From: Virgibacillus ndiopensis
GTDB lineage: Bacteria > Bacillota > Bacilli > Bacillales > Amphibacillaceae
DNA length: 64,000 nt
Direction: 5' to 3'
NCBI RefSeq assembly: GCF_900187325.1
Contig: NZ_FZMZ01000006.1
Coordinates: 620,001 to 684,000, forward strand
The translations under genes were made by a program, and so were the position numbers. Positions 42,019 through 50,960 of this stretch are shown here, one piece after another (position 1 is the stretch's first letter; every line of letters starts with the position of its first letter). A model generated the notes under the pieces. It was not told the DNA's origin and did not search any database. It saw nothing but the letters and a program-made list of their open reading frames with translations.

Positions 42019-43338
42019 ATGACACTAAAATTGGTAATAGTCGGTGGGGGATCAAGCTACACCCCGGAAATTATTGAAGGAATTATTCGTCGACATGATT
42101 CTTTTCCAGTGACAGAAATTGTCCTTGTAGATATCGAAATGGGAAAGAAAAAACTTGAAATCATCGGAAATCTATTATTACGGATGATCGAGCAAGCAAA
42201 TAAATCTATTAAACTCACCTGGACATTCGACCGGGAAAAGGCACTGGAAAATGCTGATTTTGTTTCCACACAAATCCGTGTTGGCGGGTTAGATGCTCGG
42301 GCAAAAGATGAACGGATTCCATTAAGCCATGGCTTTATTGGTCAAGAAACAAATGGAGCTGGCGGTATTTTTAAAGCATTTCGTACCATACCCGTTTTAA
42401 TGAAGCTTGCTGAAGATGTTCATCGTATCTGTCCAGATGCATGGATCATCAACTTTACAAATCCAGCTGGTATTGTGACAGAGGCACTTTTAAAACATTC
42501 CGCTCATAAAAAGGTCATTGGTGTTTGTAACATTCCATACAACATGCGTCATTCTACCGCTGAGATGTTAGATGCATCACCAGAGGATGTGAAAATTGAG
42601 TTTGTTGGGATGAACCATTTTGTTTTTGGCAAAAAGGTTTACGTGAAAGGGATGGATCGCACCTCTGAAGTTTTGCGGATATTGGTTGATGGACTTGATT
42701 ATTCACCAGCAAACATCGTAAATCTTGGCTGGTCAAAGGAATTTATCGACTCGATTCAACTTTTACCAAATCCATATCATCAATACTATTTTCAAACAAA
42801 AGATGTATTGGAAAAAGACCTCAAAGCTTACGAGGAACACGGGATACGAGCAGAGGTTGTCCAACAGCTAGAAGAATCACTTTTTGATATATACAAGAAT
42901 CCTGAACTACGAGAAAAACCGAAAGAATTAGAGAAACGAGGAGGTGCATTTTATAGTGAGGTTGCATGTAGTTTGATGGATTCCATTTACAATAATAAAG
43001 AAGACATCCAAACAGTTAACACGTTAAACAATGGAGCAATTTCGGATTTACCTGACGATTGTGTTATCGAGGTGAATTGTGTTATTACAAAACACGGTCC
43101 TAAACCGTTAACTGTTGGCCCATTACCACACACTGTAAAAGGAATCATCTATCAAATGAAAGCGTTTGAAGAACTTGTCATTCGCGCAAGCATTACTGGA
43201 AATTATAACGATGCCTATACAGCCTTGGTGATGAATCCATTAATTACCGATGAAAAGCGCAGTAAAGTAATGCTTGACGAGCTTTTGGAAGCACATAAAA
43301 CGTATTTACCACAATTTTTTAATTCGAGGGGGAATTAG
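42019..43338 (+). CDS. 6-phospho-beta-glucosidase, GH4 family
   Basis: A 439-residue NAD- and metal-dependent glycosidase that splits PTS-imported 6-phospho-disaccharides. It shows the dinucleotide loop VIVGGGSSYTPE at the start, NFTNPAGIVTEA, the metal-binding VCNIPYNM and GMNHFVF motifs, and a C-terminal YTALVMNPL. With chbG and the lactose/cellobiose PTS, a chitobiose- or cellobiose-phosphate substrate is likely (ChbF/LicH/CelF type). AGAAGGAG before the ATG; the IIC gene follows after 1 nt. Confidence 0.92.
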   Translation: MTLKLVIVGGGSSYTPEIIEGIIRRHDSFPVTEIVLVDIEMGKKKLEIIGNLLLRMIEQANKSIKLTWTFDREKALENADFVSTQIRVGGLDARAKDERIPLSHGFIGQETNGAGGIFKAFRTIPVLMKLAEDVHRICPDAWIINFTNPAGIVTEALLKHSAHKKVIGVCNIPYNMRHSTAEMLDASPEDVKIEFVGMNHFVFGKKVYVKGMDRTSEVLRILVDGLDYSPANIVNLGWSKEFIDSIQLLPNPYHQYYFQTKDVLEKDLKAYEEHGIRAEVVQQLEESLFDIYKNPELREKPKELEKRGGAFYSEVACSLMDSIYNNKEDIQTVNTLNNGAISDLPDDCVIEVNCVITKHGPKPLTVGPLPHTVKGIIYQMKAFEELVIRASITGNYNDAYTALVMNPLITDEKRSKVMLDELLEAHKTYLPQFFNSRGN

Positions 43339-43339
43339 A

Positions 43340-44629
43340 ATGAATAATAGGTTTATGCAAAAGTTTATTGAAATTGCCGGGCGTATCGGATCTCAGCGTC
43401 ATCTAGTTGCTATTCGTGATGGATTTGTCGCAATTATGCCATTAGTAATTGTTGGTTCACTTGCAATTTTGGTCAATAACTTTCCAGCATTCGGAGATTT
43501 TAAATTTGTCGAGTGGATGAATGGTATATTTGGAGATGGAAACTGGCAACAAGTTGGAGGCAGTATATGGAATGGAACGTTTGCGATACTTGGATTGTTA
43601 ATTGCTTTTTCCATCGCATACAACTTAGCAAAATCATATAGTGTTGATGGATTATCAGCGGGTTTGATTTCTGCAGCCGCATACATTATGCTAGTTCCAT
43701 GGACAGGAGACGGTGGATTAAATGCTGCATGGATGGGAACGCAAGGGTTATTTGTTGCTATCATTCTAGCATTAATCCTAACAGAGCTTTTTAGAATACT
43801 AGTTAACTCTAAATTTACGATAAAAATGCCCGAGGGTGTTCCTGAAGGTGTAGCAAGATCATTTACAGCATTAATCCCAGCAACACTTATCTTAATTCTT
43901 GTAGGTTTATTCCAAGCACTTATGGCAGTGTTCGCTGAAGTCAGTGTGTTTGAAGTAATCTTTACGGCAATCCAAAAGCCATTACAAGGACTTGGTAACA
44001 CGTTGCCAGCAGCTATCATTATCGCATTTGTCAATCATATATTATGGTTCTTCGGTTTACATGGAACAAATATAATTGGCTCTGTTATTGAACCAATTTA
44101 TTTACCTTTAATTGAGAAAAACTTAGACCTTTTCCAAGGTGGAATGTCTGCTTTTGACGTACCATACGTAGTTACGAAACCATTCTTAGATTCATTTGTA
44201 TTCATGGGTGGGTCAGGTACAACAATCGCTTTATTAATCGCAATCTTTATTGTTATTCGTAATGAACAAAAACATCCATACCGTGAAGTAGCTAAACTGT
44301 CAGCTCCAGCTGGATTATTTAATATTAACGAACCAGTAATTTTTGGATTACCAATCGTGTTAAATCCAGTAATGTTAATACCATTTATATTAGTACCAGT
44401 TACGTTAACCATTATTTCGTATGTAGCACTTGCAACAGGAATTGTACCAAAGACAGTCGCCATTCTACCATGGACAACACCACCAATTTTAAGTGGGTAT
44501 CTCGTAACAGGTGGAAGCTGGCGTGGAATTGCACTTCAAATAGTGAATCTTACTGTTGCGGTACTTCTTTATATACCGTTTGTTTTGGCGGGTGCAAGAA
44601 CCTTGAAACAACGTATGGAGGGTAAATAA
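43340..44629 (+). CDS. PTS lactose/cellobiose family IIC permease
   Basis: A 429-residue membrane channel of the Lac/Cel family with about ten helices. Landmarks are SQRHLVAIRDGFVAIMPLVIVGS, FVNHILWFFGLHGTNI and FNINEPVIFGLPIVLNPV. The ATG at 43340 has GAGGGGGAATTA before it; an in-frame earlier start would overlap the GH4 gene. It transports beta-glucosides or (GlcNAc)2 with phosphorylation. Confidence 0.93.
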   Translation: MNNRFMQKFIEIAGRIGSQRHLVAIRDGFVAIMPLVIVGSLAILVNNFPAFGDFKFVEWMNGIFGDGNWQQVGGSIWNGTFAILGLLIAFSIAYNLAKSYSVDGLSAGLISAAAYIMLVPWTGDGGLNAAWMGTQGLFVAIILALILTELFRILVNSKFTIKMPEGVPEGVARSFTALIPATLILILVGLFQALMAVFAEVSVFEVIFTAIQKPLQGLGNTLPAAIIIAFVNHILWFFGLHGTNIIGSVIEPIYLPLIEKNLDLFQGGMSAFDVPYVVTKPFLDSFVFMGGSGTTIALLIAIFIVIRNEQKHPYREVAKLSAPAGLFNINEPVIFGLPIVLNPVMLIPFILVPVTLTIISYVALATGIVPKTVAILPWTTPPILSGYLVTGGSWRGIALQIVNLTVAVLLYIPFVLAGARTLKQRMEGK

Positions 44630-44631
44630 TC

Positions 44632-44967
44632 ATGGAAACAGCCGAAGATATGCAAATGCTTTCGTTTAACATCATTCTGCATGCAGGCAATGCACGATCA
44701 AGCGCGATGGAAGCAATTGCTCTAGCAAAAGAATACAAATTTGACGACGCACGTGAAAAGATCCAAGAAGCAGATCAGGAATTTGCTAAAGCGCACCATG
44801 GTCAAACAAAGCTTTTACAAGATGAAGCGAATGGGCACAAAAATGATGTCACAGTTATTTTAGTTCATGCACAGGATCATTTAATGACCGCAATGACCGT
44901 GAAGGATTTAGCCAATGAAATGATTGATATGTACGAGAAAATGAAACGCTTGGAGGATAAACAATGA
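44632..44967 (+). CDS. PTS lactose/cellobiose family IIA protein
   Basis: A 111-residue helical phosphocarrier that forms trimers. The active histidine is H79 in ILVHAQDHLMTA, with D82 as the metal ligand, as in LacA. It lies 2 nt after IIC and overlaps IIB by 4 nt (ATGA). It takes the phosphate from HPr and passes it to IIB. Confidence 0.93.
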   Translation: METAEDMQMLSFNIILHAGNARSSAMEAIALAKEYKFDDAREKIQEADQEFAKAHHGQTKLLQDEANGHKNDVTVILVHAQDHLMTAMTVKDLANEMIDMYEKMKRLEDKQ

Positions 44968-45266
44968 AAATTATATTAGTATGTTCAGCAGGAATGTCCA
45001 CATCCATGCTCGTTAACAAAATGCGCAAATCTGCAGAAGAGAGAAATATTGAAGCAGAAATTAAAGCAGTGGCAGAGTCTGAGTTGAAAAATAACATGGA
45101 AAATCTGGACGTTGTATTAATCGGTCCACAAGTTCGTTATCTCGAGAAAAAAATAAAAGAACAAGTGGAACCAAAAGGGATTAAAGCAGCTATAATTGAT
45201 CAAATGGCGTATGGAATGATCCAAGGGGATAAGGTACTGGATCAAGCAATAAATTTAATGAAATAA
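44964..45266 (+). CDS. PTS lactose/cellobiose family IIB protein
   Basis: A 100-residue protein with the phospho-cysteine C7 in ILVCSAGMSTSMLV and the conserved VVLIGPQVRY. Last gene of the operon, followed by a strong bidirectional terminator. With IIA and IIC it completes one transport system. Confidence 0.94.
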   Translation: MKIILVCSAGMSTSMLVNKMRKSAEERNIEAEIKAVAESELKNNMENLDVVLIGPQVRYLEKKIKEQVEPKGIKAAIIDQMAYGMIQGDKVLDQAINLMK

Positions 45267-45270
45267 ACAA

Positions 45271-45307
45271 AAATGGCTTGCAGGGATAGGGATGCAAGCC
45301 ATTTTTT
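45271..45307. terminator. Bidirectional terminator
   Basis: Perfect arms AAATGGCTTGCA / TGCAAGCCATTT and then T residues, between two convergent genes. Confidence 0.9.
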
Positions 45308-45308
45308 A

Positions 45309-45737
45309 TTAATTTTGCTCATATAAAATTGTCTGAGCAATGCCAATGAAATAATCAGATTCATCAATAATATGATCAATAACTACTTTTGCCGTTGGAT
45401 TCTTGGAAACAGCCTTACTCTCCGTTTTTACCTGCTTACAAAACTGTGTAAACGCAACGCTCTCCTGCAAGCAAAACGTAACAAGCTCGAGCACCTGCTG
45501 ATACAACTGTGGAGATAGTTGATTACCACTCCGGATCACAGACTCAACAAAACGCTCAACATGCTGGTGTGTCGTATTCAGCACATCCTCCCAACGCTTC
45601 AACGCATCAACATACTCCTGCTCTAAATCCCGTACAAGCTCTCGCATGACAACAGTATGCTCTGCTTCCTGCTCCTTCCAAAACTCCGCCTCATCCAACA
45701 CCCGAAGTGGCATTTGACTCCCATAATAAAATTGCAC
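45309..45737 (-). CDS. Helical protein, possibly DUF2935-like
   Basis: A 142-residue all-helical soluble protein with LRVLDEAEFWKEQEAEHTVVMREL near the start and many spaced His and Glu residues (EAEH, HQHVERF, DHIIDESDYF). This recalls half of a DUF2935 ferritin-like bundle, but I am not sure. I prefer GTG at 45737, 7 nt after an AGGGGGG; a GTG two codons earlier is too close to it. Its function is unknown. Confidence 0.6.
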   Translation of the reverse strand: MQFYYGSQMPLRVLDEAEFWKEQEAEHTVVMRELVRDLEQEYVDALKRWEDVLNTTHQHVERFVESVIRSGNQLSPQLYQQVLELVTFCLQESVAFTQFCKQVKTESKAVSKNPTAKVVIDHIIDESDYFIGIAQTILYEQN

Positions 45738-45861
45738 CCGCACAACCCCCCTGATGAAAAATATATCTGTCCAATAATATGTATGCTTGTGAAATGGAAA
45801 ACATGTAAAAAAGATTGTCTTAGTTGAGGGAAATTACGTTTTTGTGGTGAACTATGATGAG

Positions 45862-46535
45862 CAGTGATCGCGCAGAATCTGTGTCCGAGCGCGCCATGAT
45901 GAGGAAAACCGGTGCAATTTCTGGGCTAGAGCGCGCAATGATGAGAGGAAATCGCGCAATCCCGTCCGTGAGCGTGCGATAATGAGAGGAAACCGCGCAA
46001 CTTGGACTGAGCGTGCGATAATGAGAGGAAATCGCGCAATCCCGGTCCGCGAACGCGCGGTAATGAGGAAAACCGGTGCAATTTCTGGGCTAGAGCGCGC
46101 AATAAGAGATGAAACCGCGCAATCCCGGTTCGCGAACGCGCGGTAATGAGAGGAAATCGCGCAACTTGGGTCTGAGCGTGCAATAAGAGAGGAAATCGCG
46201 CAATCCCGGTCCGCGAACGCGCGGTAATGAGGAGAACCGGTGCAATTTCTGGGCTAGAGCGCGCAATAAGAGATGAAACCGCGCAATCCCCGGTCGCGAA
46301 CGCGCGGTAATGAGAGGAAACCGCGCAACTTGGACTGAGCGTGCGATAATGAGAGGAAACCGCGCAATCCCCGGTCCGAGCGTGCTATGATGATGTGAAC
46401 CCGTGCAATCCCCGGTCTAAGCGCGCAATAATGAGAGGAAATCGTACAATACCCGTCCGCGAGCGTGCAATAAAGAGATGAAACCGATCAATCCCGACCC
46501 GGAACCCGCGATAAAATACCGTAACCGCGCGACTG
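45862..46535. repeat. Array of about 33 degenerate 20-21-bp repeats, GCGCAAT family
   Basis: Units beginning GCGCAA, GCGCGG or GTGCAA, such as GCGCAATCCCGGTCCGCGAA plus one base and GCGCAATAAGAGATGAAACC, each 18-21 bp (mostly 20 or 21). Higher order: CCCGGTCCGCGAAC, GGTAATGAG, TTTCTGGGCTAGAGC and ACTTGG units alternate in recurring series. It is far more GC-rich than the surrounding genes. It fills most of the gap 45744-46660; no gene is supported in it. Confidence 0.9.
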
Positions 46536-46607
46536 TCGATCAGACATAATAATTATTAAAATTAAAAATACTAATTTACAAATATATATAAATATACTAT
46601 CATAAAA

Positions 46608-46625
46608 AGTGAGTAATCACTCACT
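46608..46625. promoter_or_regulatory. Candidate TetR-family operator
   Basis: AGTGAGTAATCACTCACT: perfect 7-bp arms AGTGAGT / ACTCACT around AATC, 35 nt before the ABC ATPase gene. TGAGTG-type palindromes are typical of TetR regulators, and one is encoded at the end of this operon. Confidence 0.7.
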
Positions 46626-46660
46626 ATAAAACAAATTTCAAATCAAAAGGAGGTCACACC

Positions 46661-47386
46661 ATGTCATCATTTATTACCTTAAATTCTATTCAGCAGAGCT
46701 TTAAAGATGAAACGGTTATAAAAAACGTAGATCTCGCCATACCACAGGGGCAACTTTTTGGTTTACTTGGTCCATCTGGGTCGGGTAAAACCACGCTTGT
46801 GAAAATTATCATTGGTCTGTTAAACCCAACAAAGGGTACAGTTCACATTGACAATCAAAAAATGCCTTCGTTAAAACTAATGCAAGAAATCGGCTACATG
46901 GCACAGTCGGATGCCCTGTATAGTGAATTAACTGCAAAGGAAAATCTTTATTTTTTTGCGAGCATTTACGGCATTCCAAAAAAGCAGCAAAAACAACGTG
47001 TTCAAGAAGTTGCTGAAATTGTTGATCTTACTGCACACTTAGACAAAACATTGGAGCATTATTCAGGTGGTATGAAGCGGCGTATGTCGTTGGCTGTTGC
47101 TCTTTTACATCAACCAAAACTGCTGATCCTGGATGAACCCACAGTAGGGATTGACCCGGTTCTTCGTGCATCTATTTGGCAGGATTTAAAAAAGCTCCAG
47201 AAGCAGGGAACAACAATAATTGTCACGACTCATGTAATGGATGAAGCTGAAAAGTGCGATAATCTGGCAATGCTACGTGATGGATATGTAATTGCACAGG
47301 GAAGTCCAGATCAATTAATTGAAAAAAGTAGGACCGGAACATTGGAAGAAGCATTTTTACAATACGGAAAAAGTAATCATCACTAA
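46661..47386 (+). CDS. ABC exporter ATP-binding protein
   Basis: A 241-residue ATPase of the drug/DrrA type. Walker A GPSGSGKTT, signature HYSGGMKRRM, Walker B LLILDEPTVGIDP and the H-loop TTHVMDEAEKC are complete. AAAGGAGGTCACACC before the ATG is near ideal. The ABC-2 permease follows 17 nt after its stop. Confidence 0.93.
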   Translation: MSSFITLNSIQQSFKDETVIKNVDLAIPQGQLFGLLGPSGSGKTTLVKIIIGLLNPTKGTVHIDNQKMPSLKLMQEIGYMAQSDALYSELTAKENLYFFASIYGIPKKQQKQRVQEVAEIVDLTAHLDKTLEHYSGGMKRRMSLAVALLHQPKLLILDEPTVGIDPVLRASIWQDLKKLQKQGTTIIVTTHVMDEAEKCDNLAMLRDGYVIAQGSPDQLIEKSRTGTLEEAFLQYGKSNHH

Positions 47387-47403
47387 TATTGGAGGTGTTC
47401 AGC

Positions 47404-48420
47404 ATGCGAATTCGCGCAATTATTAAACGGATCGTTCAGCAATTTTTACGGGATAAACGAAGCATAGCATTAATGATGGTCGCTCCCTTACTTGTAATGA
47501 CATTGTTATGGCTAGTGTTGGATTTGGATCAATACGAACCTACTATTGCAGTAACGGATGTACCGGAACAAATGCAAGATTTACTGGAAGAACAAGATGC
47601 AACGATTATAGAAATGAGCCCTAATGAAGCGGAAGAGGCGTTAGGTGATAAAGAAGTTGATGCCCATTTAACCTGGAAAAAGGATCAAGTGGAGCTAACA
47701 ATGGAAGGCAGTGACTCAACCGCTACGTCAGCTGTACAACAAGTGTTAAATCAAACATCCAAACAGTTAAATCCCAACTCATTAAATATGGAAGTCAATT
47801 TCCTGCATGGCTCAACAGACTTAAACTTATTCGATAATGTTGGCCCGGTATTAATCGGATTCTTCGTATTTTTCTTCGTGTTCATTATCGGTGGGGTATC
47901 ATTCTTACGTGAACGTACACAAGGAACGCTAGAACGCTTACTAGCAACTCCATTAAGACGATGGGAAATTGTAGTTGGTTATCTAAGCGGTTTTGGAATT
48001 TTTATTCTATTACAGTCAATTGTTATCGCGGTTTATTCGATATATGTTCTAGATATTTATATGGAAGGTTCATTCTGGGCAGTGCTATTAATAACTTTTT
48101 TACTTGCAATTACAGCACTAAGTTTAGCTACACTTTTATCCGCATATGCTAAAAATGAATTTCAAATGTTCCAGTTCATCCCGGTTGTAATTGTTCCACA
48201 GGTTTTCTTTTCTGGAATCTTTCACATTGAATCGGTTGGCTGGTTAGATGCAATTGGCAAAATCATGCCGCTTACGTATGGAGCAGATGCACTGAAAGAA
48301 ATAATGATTCGTGGTCAAGAACTGTCAGCTGTTTTAGGTGACATTGGAATATTGGTTGGCTTTTCGTTAGTATTTATCCTTCTTAATATATTGGCATTAA
48401 AACAACATCGAAAGTTATAA
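47404..48420 (+). CDS. ABC-2 type exporter permease
   Basis: A 338-residue permease: one N-terminal helix (SIALMMVAPLLVMTLLWLVL), an outer domain of about 130 residues (IAVTDVPEQMQ... ) and five C-terminal helices with SFLRERTQGTLERLLATPLRRWEIVVGY. The ATG at 47404 follows GGAGGTGTTCAGC. It forms a two-component exporter with the ATPase. The drug/antibiotic type is inferred from the TetR partner. Confidence 0.92.
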   Translation: MRIRAIIKRIVQQFLRDKRSIALMMVAPLLVMTLLWLVLDLDQYEPTIAVTDVPEQMQDLLEEQDATIIEMSPNEAEEALGDKEVDAHLTWKKDQVELTMEGSDSTATSAVQQVLNQTSKQLNPNSLNMEVNFLHGSTDLNLFDNVGPVLIGFFVFFFVFIIGGVSFLRERTQGTLERLLATPLRRWEIVVGYLSGFGIFILLQSIVIAVYSIYVLDIYMEGSFWAVLLITFLLAITALSLATLLSAYAKNEFQMFQFIPVVIVPQVFFSGIFHIESVGWLDAIGKIMPLTYGADALKEIMIRGQELSAVLGDIGILVGFSLVFILLNILALKQHRKL

Positions 48421-48462
48421 TAGAATAAAGTAGTTGGTTAGAAATGCTAGGAGGATTATGCA

Positions 48463-49122
48463 ATGTCAGAAATAGATAAATCAACACTCCACTCCATGAC
48501 TGAAGAGCTAAGTGAAGCAGAAAATATGACACCGAAACAAATAAAAATACTGGAAGCGGCAATCGAAATTATCTCGGAAAAAGGGTACTCTGCTACGTCA
48601 ACAAGCGAAATCGCCAAACGCGCTGGCGTGGCAGAGGGCACTATTTTTCGTCATTATCGGACAAAAAAAGATCTGCTTATTTCAATTGTAAAACCAGTCA
48701 TTACACATTTCTCGGCACCGTTTTTTGCCAAGAAATTTGTCGAAGAGGTTTTCCAAGAATCGCACACAAATTTTGAAGACTTTTTATATGCATTTATCAA
48801 AAATCGCTTTGAGTTTGCAAAATCGAATATTCCGTTGGTTAAAATATTGTTGCAGGAACTAGCGTTTCATTCGGAAATCCAAGCCACTTATAAAAAAGTA
48901 TTCATGGAAAAAATATACCCAGCCGTCAACCGAACATTAAATTATTACAAAGAACAGGGCCAAATAAAAGATCTCCCAAACGACACGATCATTCGTATGA
49001 TGGCCCCAACTATTATCGGTTTCTTGATCACCCGTTTTATCGTACAGCCAAACAAAGAATGGGATGACGAAGCAGAAATAAAACAGACCATAACCTATAT
49101 TATGAACGGAATAGGGAAATGA
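48463..49122 (+). CDS. TetR-family transcriptional regulator
   Basis: A 219-residue regulator. HTH: QIKILEAAIEIISEKGYSATSTSEIAKRAGVAEGTIFRHYRTKKDLL (about 26-72). The helical ligand domain follows, with a C-terminal GFLITRFIVQPNKEWDD. AGGAGG precedes the ATG, 42 nt after the permease gene. It is probably the local repressor acting at the palindrome before the ATPase gene. Confidence 0.92.
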   Translation: MSEIDKSTLHSMTEELSEAENMTPKQIKILEAAIEIISEKGYSATSTSEIAKRAGVAEGTIFRHYRTKKDLLISIVKPVITHFSAPFFAKKFVEEVFQESHTNFEDFLYAFIKNRFEFAKSNIPLVKILLQELAFHSEIQATYKKVFMEKIYPAVNRTLNYYKEQGQIKDLPNDTIIRMMAPTIIGFLITRFIVQPNKEWDDEAEIKQTITYIMNGIGK

Positions 49123-49123
49123 G

Positions 49124-49152
49124 CGGGACATGGGGACAGGTCCACTGTCCCG
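49124..49152. repeat. REP-like palindromic element, copy 2
   Basis: CGGGACA ... TGTCCCG with an inner GGGGACAGGTCCACTG, beginning one base after the TetR stop codon. It may also act as a terminator-like hairpin. Confidence 0.65.
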
Positions 49153-49221
49153 ATGCTTCACACTAGTGATCAAGCCTCAAACTCGAGCAACAACCATATC
49201 TGCCCCTATTCCCATTAGAAA

Positions 49222-49252
49222 GTGGGACAAGAGAACCGACCCCATGTCCCAC
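49222..49252. repeat. REP-like palindromic element, copy 3
   Basis: GTGGGACA ... TGTCCCAC with GAACCGACCCCA inside, 70 nt after copy 2 and before tagO. Confidence 0.65.
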
Positions 49253-49372
49253 AAAAAATTAATTTGCTAACCCTCCCTATATTTCGATATAATCAAATTC
49301 AAGCCATGTCAAAATTTGGCGTATAAATTCACAAGACATCACAGAACGACCACACCAAACTAGGAGCTAATT

Positions 49373-50446
49373 ATGTTCAATTATGTCGATTTAGTTATAG
49401 CATTTTTTATCGCACTTATTTCAACGTTTTTACTTACATATCCAATAAAAAAACTTGCCATTAAACTTGGCGTTGTAGATCTACCTAATGCAAGGAAAAT
49501 CCATAAATATGTCACTCCCAGATTAGGGGGGGTAGCCATCTTTCTAGGTGCTTTTTTAGGTGCACTTTATTTACAGCCAAAGCACGAGCATCTACTTGAA
49601 ATATTACTTGGTGCCATCGTTATATTAATTACAGGGATGCTAGATGATAAATATCAAATACGCCCAGTTATTAAATTATCTGGGCAGTTGATTGCAGCGT
49701 CTTTTCTCATTTCATCTGGACTAATTATTGAGCGAATTACCGTACCCGTTTTTGGCTTAGTTGACCTTGGATTTTTTAGTGTTCTCATAACCGTTTTATG
49801 GGTTGTTGGCATAACAAATGCGATCAACTTAATCGACGGGCTTGATGGACTCGCAACCGGTGTAACAACCATAGCTTTAATAAGCATGTTTGTTATGGCG
49901 ATTATCGATGTACAACTGATAGCAGCATATTTATGTATTGTACTTATAGGCGCAAATCTTGGCTTTTTGTATCATAATTTTTATCCGGCAAAAATTTATA
50001 TGGGTGATACTGGATCGAATTTCCTTGGCTATTCAATTGCGGTGGTTTCAATGCTTGGACTGTTCAAAAATATTGCCTTATTTAGCTTTATCATTCCGAT
50101 CATTATCCTTGCTGTACCGATATTTGACACTCTTTTTGCAATCATTCGCCGTGCATACAATAAAGAAAATATTATGATGGCAGATAACAAACATATACAT
50201 TATCAACTGCTCAGAGCAGGGTATAGTCACCGAAAAACAGTACTGATTATTTATGGCTTTAGCGCACTATTCGGAACTATGGCGATATTATTTTCCAACG
50301 CACCACTATCCATGACAATGATCGTGACATGTTTAATTATCATCCTGATTCATATTTTTGCTGAACTTGGTGGATTAGTGATGAATGGGAAAAAGCCTGT
50401 TTTGGATGCGTTGGGGAAGTTGTTTAAGAGGAGAGAGAGGGAGTAG
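49373..50446 (+). CDS. tagO: Undecaprenyl-phosphate GlcNAc-1-phosphate transferase TagO
   Basis: A 357-residue polytopic membrane enzyme of the MraY/WecA family that starts wall teichoic acid and other surface polymer synthesis. It shows LGVVDLPNARKIHKYVTPRLGG, ITGMLDDKYQIRP with the DD pair, ITNAINLIDGLDGLATG, YMGDTGSNFLGY, and NKHIHYQLLRAGYSHRKTV with the HIHHXR-like site. The region shortly downstream also carries surface polysaccharide genes that may use its lipid product. TagO is a family/context name. Confidence 0.92.
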   Translation: MFNYVDLVIAFFIALISTFLLTYPIKKLAIKLGVVDLPNARKIHKYVTPRLGGVAIFLGAFLGALYLQPKHEHLLEILLGAIVILITGMLDDKYQIRPVIKLSGQLIAASFLISSGLIIERITVPVFGLVDLGFFSVLITVLWVVGITNAINLIDGLDGLATGVTTIALISMFVMAIIDVQLIAAYLCIVLIGANLGFLYHNFYPAKIYMGDTGSNFLGYSIAVVSMLGLFKNIALFSFIIPIIILAVPIFDTLFAIIRRAYNKENIMMADNKHIHYQLLRAGYSHRKTVLIIYGFSALFGTMAILFSNAPLSMTMIVTCLIIILIHIFAELGGLVMNGKKPVLDALGKLFKRRERE

Positions 50447-50536
50447 AAGAAAACTGCTTCTCTTTATAACAATTAAATCAACTTTTTTTGATTAAATCCC
50501 TTGCATTCCAAAAACCAACGTGTATACTATAATTAA

Positions 50537-50552
50537 ATCAAAATAATTTGAT
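50537..50552. promoter_or_regulatory. ArsR-type operator at the arsR promoter
   Basis: ATCAAAATAATTTGAT: arms ATCAAA / TTTGAT with a 4-nt centre, within 20 nt of the start of the ArsR gene and overlapping likely promoter sequence (TATACT at 50522, TATAAT at 50552). A related inverted pair TTAAATCAA / TTGATTAAA lies at 50473-50496, which may also serve tagO as a terminator. Confidence 0.7.
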
Positions 50553-50569
50553 ATAATGGAGTGATCAAC

Positions 50570-50890
50570 ATGAAAGAATTACAATACACTGATATATCTT
50601 TAGAAGAAACATTTGATACGTACGCAGCAAAGTTCAAAGCGCTTTCCGATAAAAAACGATTGCATATCATGAATATCCTTACGCAAAATGGTTCCACATG
50701 TGTCTGTGATTTAGTTGAAATGATTGGGATGCCACAATCAAAGCTTTCGTATCACTTAAAAATATTATTAGATGCAAATTTAATTTCGAAAACAACACGT
50801 GGTACATGGGGTTATTATGAACTGAACGAAGCGGAAGTGAAACATTTGCTATCCGATGAATTATGTTGTCTGTTTGTACCAGCTAGGTAA
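50570..50890 (+). CDS. ArsR/SmtB-family metal(loid)-responsive repressor
   Basis: A 106-residue winged-helix repressor. Its HTH is VCDLVEMIGMPQSKLSYHLKIL. Candidate thiol ligands are C44 and C46 (STCVCDL, the classic ArsR site) and a C-terminal pair C99-C100 (DELCCLF). This thiol set suggests As(III), Sb(III) or another soft metal, not Zn alone. ATG at 50570, after ATGGAGTGATCAAC; a GTG three codons earlier overlaps that site. Palindromes before and after the gene match each other. Confidence 0.88.
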   Translation: MKELQYTDISLEETFDTYAAKFKALSDKKRLHIMNILTQNGSTCVCDLVEMIGMPQSKLSYHLKILLDANLISKTTRGTWGYYELNEAEVKHLLSDELCCLFVPAR

Positions 50891-50900
50891 TTTTTTTAGG

Positions 50901-50943
50901 TATACATCAATTTTTTTTGATGTATAAATCAAATAAATTTGAT
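50901..50943. promoter_or_regulatory. Tandem palindromes between arsR and the permease gene
   Basis: TATACATCAA / TTGATGTATA (perfect 10-bp arms, 50901-50926, T-rich loop) followed directly by ATCAAATAAATTTGAT (50928-50943), which repeats the operator before arsR. The permease gene thus seems to be under separate control of the same repressor. The first palindrome could also attenuate read-through. Confidence 0.65.
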
Positions 50944-50960
50944 TTAAGGAGATGTTAAAC

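Noticed and set aside
43399-44034. 211-codon minus-strand frame inside the PTS IIC gene
   Set aside because: Shadow of the membrane protein gene; codon pattern and motifs support only the plus strand.
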